From: an uncultured Bdellovibrio sp. | GTDB lineage: Bacteria > Bdellovibrionota > Bdellovibrionia > Bdellovibrionales > Bdellovibrionaceae | Direction of reading: 5' to 3' | Length of the DNA: 8,652 nt | NCBI GenBank assembly: GCA_946482355.1 | Contig: CAMLRE010000064.1 | Location: 1 to 8,652 of the forward strand | Part shown: piece after piece, positions 6,615 to 8,652 of the stretch | Numbering within the stretch: position 1 is the first letter of the stretch | How the letters are laid out: the number at the start of each line of letters is the position of its first letter | Position numbers and translations under genes: made by a program | The notes under the pieces: generated by a model | The model's database searches: none | What the model was told of the DNA's origin: nothing | What the model saw: the letters and a program-made list of their open reading frames with translations, nothing else

Positions 6615-6624
6615 AGTGTCCCCC
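6612..6624 (-). promoter_or_regulatory. Strong ribosome-binding site that fixes the secreted-protein start
   Basis: On the minus strand AGGGGGACACTATG places a G-rich Shine-Dalgarno 5 nt before ATG 6614. It is the strongest ribosome-binding site in the window and decides for 6614 over the ATG at 6644. It suggests high expression of the repeat protein. Confidence 0.6.
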
Positions 6625-6659
6625 TTTTTTTGAACGGGAGACATAAGAGCAACAAGAGT

Positions 6660-6675
6660 GCCGAAAATTGTCGGC
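6660..6675. repeat. Small hairpin between the membrane-protein and repeat-protein genes
   Basis: GCCGA (6660-6664), loop AAATTG, TCGGC (6671-6675) sits in the 95-bp gap between two minus-strand genes. In transcription direction it is followed by a T-rich but broken stretch (ACTCTTGTTGCTCTT), so at best it is a weak terminator or attenuator between the two genes. Confidence 0.3.
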
Positions 6676-6709
6676 TTAAATGGTGATAAAAAGTAACTGT
6701 TCCAAAAAA

Positions 6710-7555
6710 CTATTCTTCGTGCAGGTCTTCAAGAACCTCAACTTCTTCGGTGTCTTCAACGTCGCCTTGAAAGGCGCGCTTAGAAGCCATTTCAACTTTT
6801 TGTGAAAGTTTAGCCTGAAGAGTTCCATTAGAATAAGACGCTAAAATATTTGTGTACTTAGAAGTTGAATTCCAAATTTTGGGGCTGGCGTTAAATGCTA
6901 AAAGAATTCCGATCGCTCCAAGTAATAAGGTTTCTGTTAAAGCGCTATTGATCACTTGAACGTTTTTACTGCGCTTAGCCGTTGAGTAAATCTTTTTATA
7001 AAATAGAAACGGAATTAAGGGCGATAGTGTGGTTAGTAATAGATAAAACCAAACCGTACTGATCGACCAAAGCTCTTGGGCGCACTGCTGGTTACAGCTG
7101 GATTTAATTAAAAACTGGTATTTTTGAATAAACAAAGATCCAAAATATTTAAATTGATAAAACATAAAAGTAAGCGCTAACAGGCCAATCATGTATTTCG
7201 TCGTAATAGCCCCATAGCGAAAATAAGGATTCACGAAATCAACCATGTGCCCACCGAAATGGCTGAATTTATTTAAGCGAATTTTATCCAGATTATTTTC
7301 TAAATAGCTTTCAAAATCGGCTTTGTTCTCGACCTCGTCCGCAAAAAAATGCAGATCGGCTTGTAAACCGTCTGTCGTTTCAAAAACGACATGGTAACGA
7401 GAGTTTTTATCGTTGGAAATGACCAGAATCTCTTTGATCTTATCCCAAGCAATGAAAATAGGCTCACTGCGATAGACCATTTTTAGCGATTCCCAGCTAT
7501 GAACACGGCACTGTAGAGCCCTTATTTTGGATTTAGCCTTTACTATCAATCCCAT
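6710..7555 (-). CDS. Unrecognised membrane protein with three predicted helices, 281 aa
   Basis: I do not recognise a named family. From ATG 7555 the product starts MGLIVKAKSK. Its first ~100 residues are soluble with alternating strand-like segments (PIFIAWDKIKEILVI, YHVVFETTDGLQADLHFF), which recalls a small membrane-anchored PH-like fold; that is inference. Hydrophobic helices follow at about 119-142, 165-187 and 204-223. A CNQQC motif (C154 and C158) lies between the first two helices and KKIYSTAKRSK after the second. The tail (265-281) is very acidic. A longer reading from TTG 7606 has AAAGG 8 nt upstream and adds 17 residues, so the start is not certain. It is 95 bp upstream of the secreted repeat-protein gene on the same strand and could be co-transcribed, but the gap also allows a separate promoter. 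Confidence 0.75.
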   Translation of the reverse strand: MGLIVKAKSKIRALQCRVHSWESLKMVYRSEPIFIAWDKIKEILVISNDKNSRYHVVFETTDGLQADLHFFADEVENKADFESYLENNLDKIRLNKFSHFGGHMVDFVNPYFRYGAITTKYMIGLLALTFMFYQFKYFGSLFIQKYQFLIKSSCNQQCAQELWSISTVWFYLLLTTLSPLIPFLFYKKIYSTAKRSKNVQVINSALTETLLLGAIGILLAFNASPKIWNSTSKYTNILASYSNGTLQAKLSQKVEMASKRAFQGDVEDTEEVEVLEDLHEE

Positions 7556-7691
7556 GGTATTACTTATCGGAATTTTGGGGCTGAAACTTGAAATAATTCC
7601 CGGCAACTGTCAAACCTTTGGACACTGAATTTCTACTCTAAAGCGATACCTTTAAGCTTATGTTTGGCGCACATTGTGTACTAGTAGAAAC

Positions 7692-7763
7692 TGTCAGAAC
7701 ATTGGAAACAATCGACTGGTACCTCATGTGTTTAAGCCCCTCTTGGACCATGAGGTTTTTTTA
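7692..7763 (+). ncRNA. Candidate structured RNA: small RNA 3' end or glyS leader attenuator
   Basis: Two adjacent stem-loops can be drawn. The first pairs TGTCAG (7692-7697) with CTGGTA (7716-7721), including two G-U pairs; inside it, across a 3x3 internal loop, is ATTG-GAAA-CAAT (7701-7712) with a GNRA-type tetraloop. The second is the terminator-like hairpin at 7721-7756 with its T run. The stems share base 7721, so they abut or compete. The 5' end and promoter are not clear. It could be an independent sRNA or the untranslated leader of glyS, whose start codon is 150 nt downstream. Confidence 0.35.
7721..7763 (+). terminator. Terminator-like hairpin with T run upstream of glyS
   Basis: ACCTCATG (7721-7728) and CATGAGGT (7749-7756) form a perfect 8-bp stem with a 20-nt loop. 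Counting the last stem base, seven T follow (7756-7762), then ATTTTTA. No coding gene on the plus strand ends nearby, since both neighbours point away, so it must terminate a non-coding transcript or attenuate glyS. Confidence 0.6.
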
Positions 7764-7912
7764 TTTTTACTGCCTAAAAAATACGTCAATAAATTCTATT
7801 TTTCCCTCTCTGAAAATGCAGTGTGACGCACGAAGAAAACTGTTAACCTTCTGCCGCCTCTCAAGATACGCTTAATACCGTCGTATTTGACATCGCGAAA
7901 GGATCCACAAAC

Positions 7913-8652
7913 GTGTCTACACCAATTCCAGAAATTAGACGTCTAAAAGATTTAAGTACTCTTGTAAGTTTATCAAAACGCCGCGGCTTTGTTTTTCAAA
8001 GTTCAGAAATTTACGGTGGCCTTGGTAGCTGCTGGGATTATGGTCCTCTTGGCTCGTTAATGAAATTAAATGTTAAACGCGCTTGGTGGAATGCGATGAC
8101 AAGAAGATCAGACATCGTAGGTCTTGATGCCGCAATTCTTATGCACCCAACAGTTTGGAAAGCTTCTGGCCACGTTGATGGTTTCTCTGATCCATTAGTT
8201 GACTGTAAAGATTGTAAAACACGTTTTCGCGCTGATAACACAGATTCATACATCAACAAAAAACAATGTCCTGTGTGCGGCAGCAAAAACTTATCTGAAG
8301 AACGCCAATTCAACTTAATGTTTAAAACTCACATGGGTCCTTTAGAAGATTCAGCGTCAGTAGTTTACTTACGCCCTGAGACAGCTCAAGGTCACTTCGT
8401 GAATTTTCAAAATTGCCAACAATCGTCTCGTTATAAAATTCCGTTCGGAATCGCAGCGATCGGTAAATCTTTCCGTAACGAAATCACGCCGGGTAACTTT
8501 ATTTTCAGAACACGTGAATTCGAACAAATGGAAATGCAATATTTCGTAAAACCGGGCACTGATGAAAAATACTTTGCAGAGTGGAAAGAACGTCGTTGGA
8601 ATTTCTATAAAAAATTCGGTATCCGCGAAGAAAACTTAAAATTTAAAGATCA
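7913..8652 (+). CDS. glyS: Glycyl-tRNA synthetase, dimeric class II type, 5' part
   Basis: The enzyme charges tRNA-Gly with glycine using ATP in the cytosol. About 246 residues are visible and the frame is open at the right edge. The GTG start at 7913 has AAAGGA about 9 nt upstream and gives [11 protein letters not shown]. Family blocks include [18 protein letters not shown] (22-39) and WDYGPLG (41-47), [11 protein letters not shown] (69-79), [15 protein letters not shown] (84-98), RQFNLMFKT (131-139), [12 protein letters not shown] (154-165), the class II motif-2 region [22 protein letters not shown] (186-207), and a following FVKPG. Cysteines C98, C101, C119 and C122 make a zinc-ribbon-like pair inserted after motif 1. 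This is the single-chain GlyRS, not the two-subunit GlyQ/GlyS type; some databases name it glyQS. Nothing is missing from the visible part. Confidence 0.95.
   Translation, partial: MSTPIPEIRRLKDLSTLVSLSKRRGFVFQSSEIYGGLGSCWDYGPLGSLMKLNVKRAWWNAMTRRSDIVGLDAAILMHPTVWKASGHVDGFSDPLVDCKDCKTRFRADNTDSYINKKQCPVCGSKNLSEERQFNLMFKTHMGPLEDSASVVYLRPETAQGHFVNFQNCQQSSRYKIPFGIAAIGKSFRNEITPGNFIFRTREFEQMEMQYFVKPGTDEKYFAEWKERRWNFYKKFGIREENLKFKD

Larger units (their letters stand above)
7556..7912. other. Divergent intergenic region between membrane protein and glyS
   Basis: This gap of 357 bp holds the promoters of both flanking genes but no promoter I can name with confidence. The left 50 bp may be coding if the TTG at 7606 is used. 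The middle contains the structured element at 7692-7763. The right part (7764-7912) shows only small inverted repeats, such as AATAC (7874-7878) with GTATT (7883-7887), and the glyS ribosome-binding site. An open frame at 7660-7875 on the plus strand has no ribosome-binding site or protein-like composition and crosses the terminator, so it is not called. Confidence 0.6.

Noticed and set aside
7660..7875. 71-codon plus-strand open frame before glyS
   Set aside because: It has no ribosome-binding site, crosses the terminator hairpin and T run, and its composition (Phe/Tyr/Cys runs from T-rich DNA) does not look like a protein. It has no run of Gly codons, so it is not a leader peptide for glycine attenuation.
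7887..7892. Perfect TTGACA hexamer as a -35 for glyS
   Set aside because: It lies only 20 bp before the start codon and next to the ribosome-binding site, so no -10 can follow before the coding sequence.

Overview
The window is AT-rich bacterial chromosome with densely packed, mostly housekeeping or metabolic genes. Codon choice leans to TTA, AAA and AAT, several starts are GTG, and most ribosome-binding sites are weak. The gene mix and protein style resemble the Bdellovibrionota, especially a low-GC relative of Bdellovibrio. That placement is an inference from style and remembered relatives, not from a marker gene, and I hold it at about 0.5-0.6.

Layout. Positions 1-642 hold the 3' part of an unrecognised gene. 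It overlaps by 23 nt the GTG start of imidazolonepropionase (hutI, 620-1801), so the two are probably co-translated. A 25-bp AT palindrome (1838-1862) separates hutI from an unrecognised 139-aa protein (1900-2319). A tiny Flp-type prepilin (2358-2585) follows, with a perfect TATAAT placed so close to its ATG that the mRNA may be leaderless. Convergent to it, only 3 bp away, is a PlsC-like acyltransferase of the MGAT-like type (2589-3359, minus strand). The acyltransferase is divergent from glycerol kinase glpK (3369-4853), and the two proposed ATGs are only 9 bp apart.

After glpK lies a convergent terminator region (4854-4961) with two strong hairpins. The minus strand then carries two genes, in transcription order: an unrecognised three-helix membrane protein (6710-7555) and a secreted 550-aa protein (4962-6614). 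The secreted protein's N-terminal third is a Cys-rich tandem repeat with a 12-residue period (VPY, YRxE and C units), followed by a Cys-free, probably beta-rich domain. A 357-bp gap (7556-7912) precedes glycyl-tRNA synthetase, which runs off the right edge. The gap contains a compact structured element ending in a terminator-like hairpin plus T run, either a small RNA or a glyS leader attenuator.

Functional links. HutI acts in histidine catabolism. GlpK makes glycerol 3-phosphate, and the divergent acyltransferase may use a related glycerolipid precursor or lysolipid. The prepilin and the secreted repeat protein are envelope or surface proteins. I see no tRNA, rRNA, insertion sequence, CRISPR array or phage gene. 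The least explained items are the Cys-repeat secreted protein, the structured element upstream of glyS, and the leaderless-looking pilin promoter.
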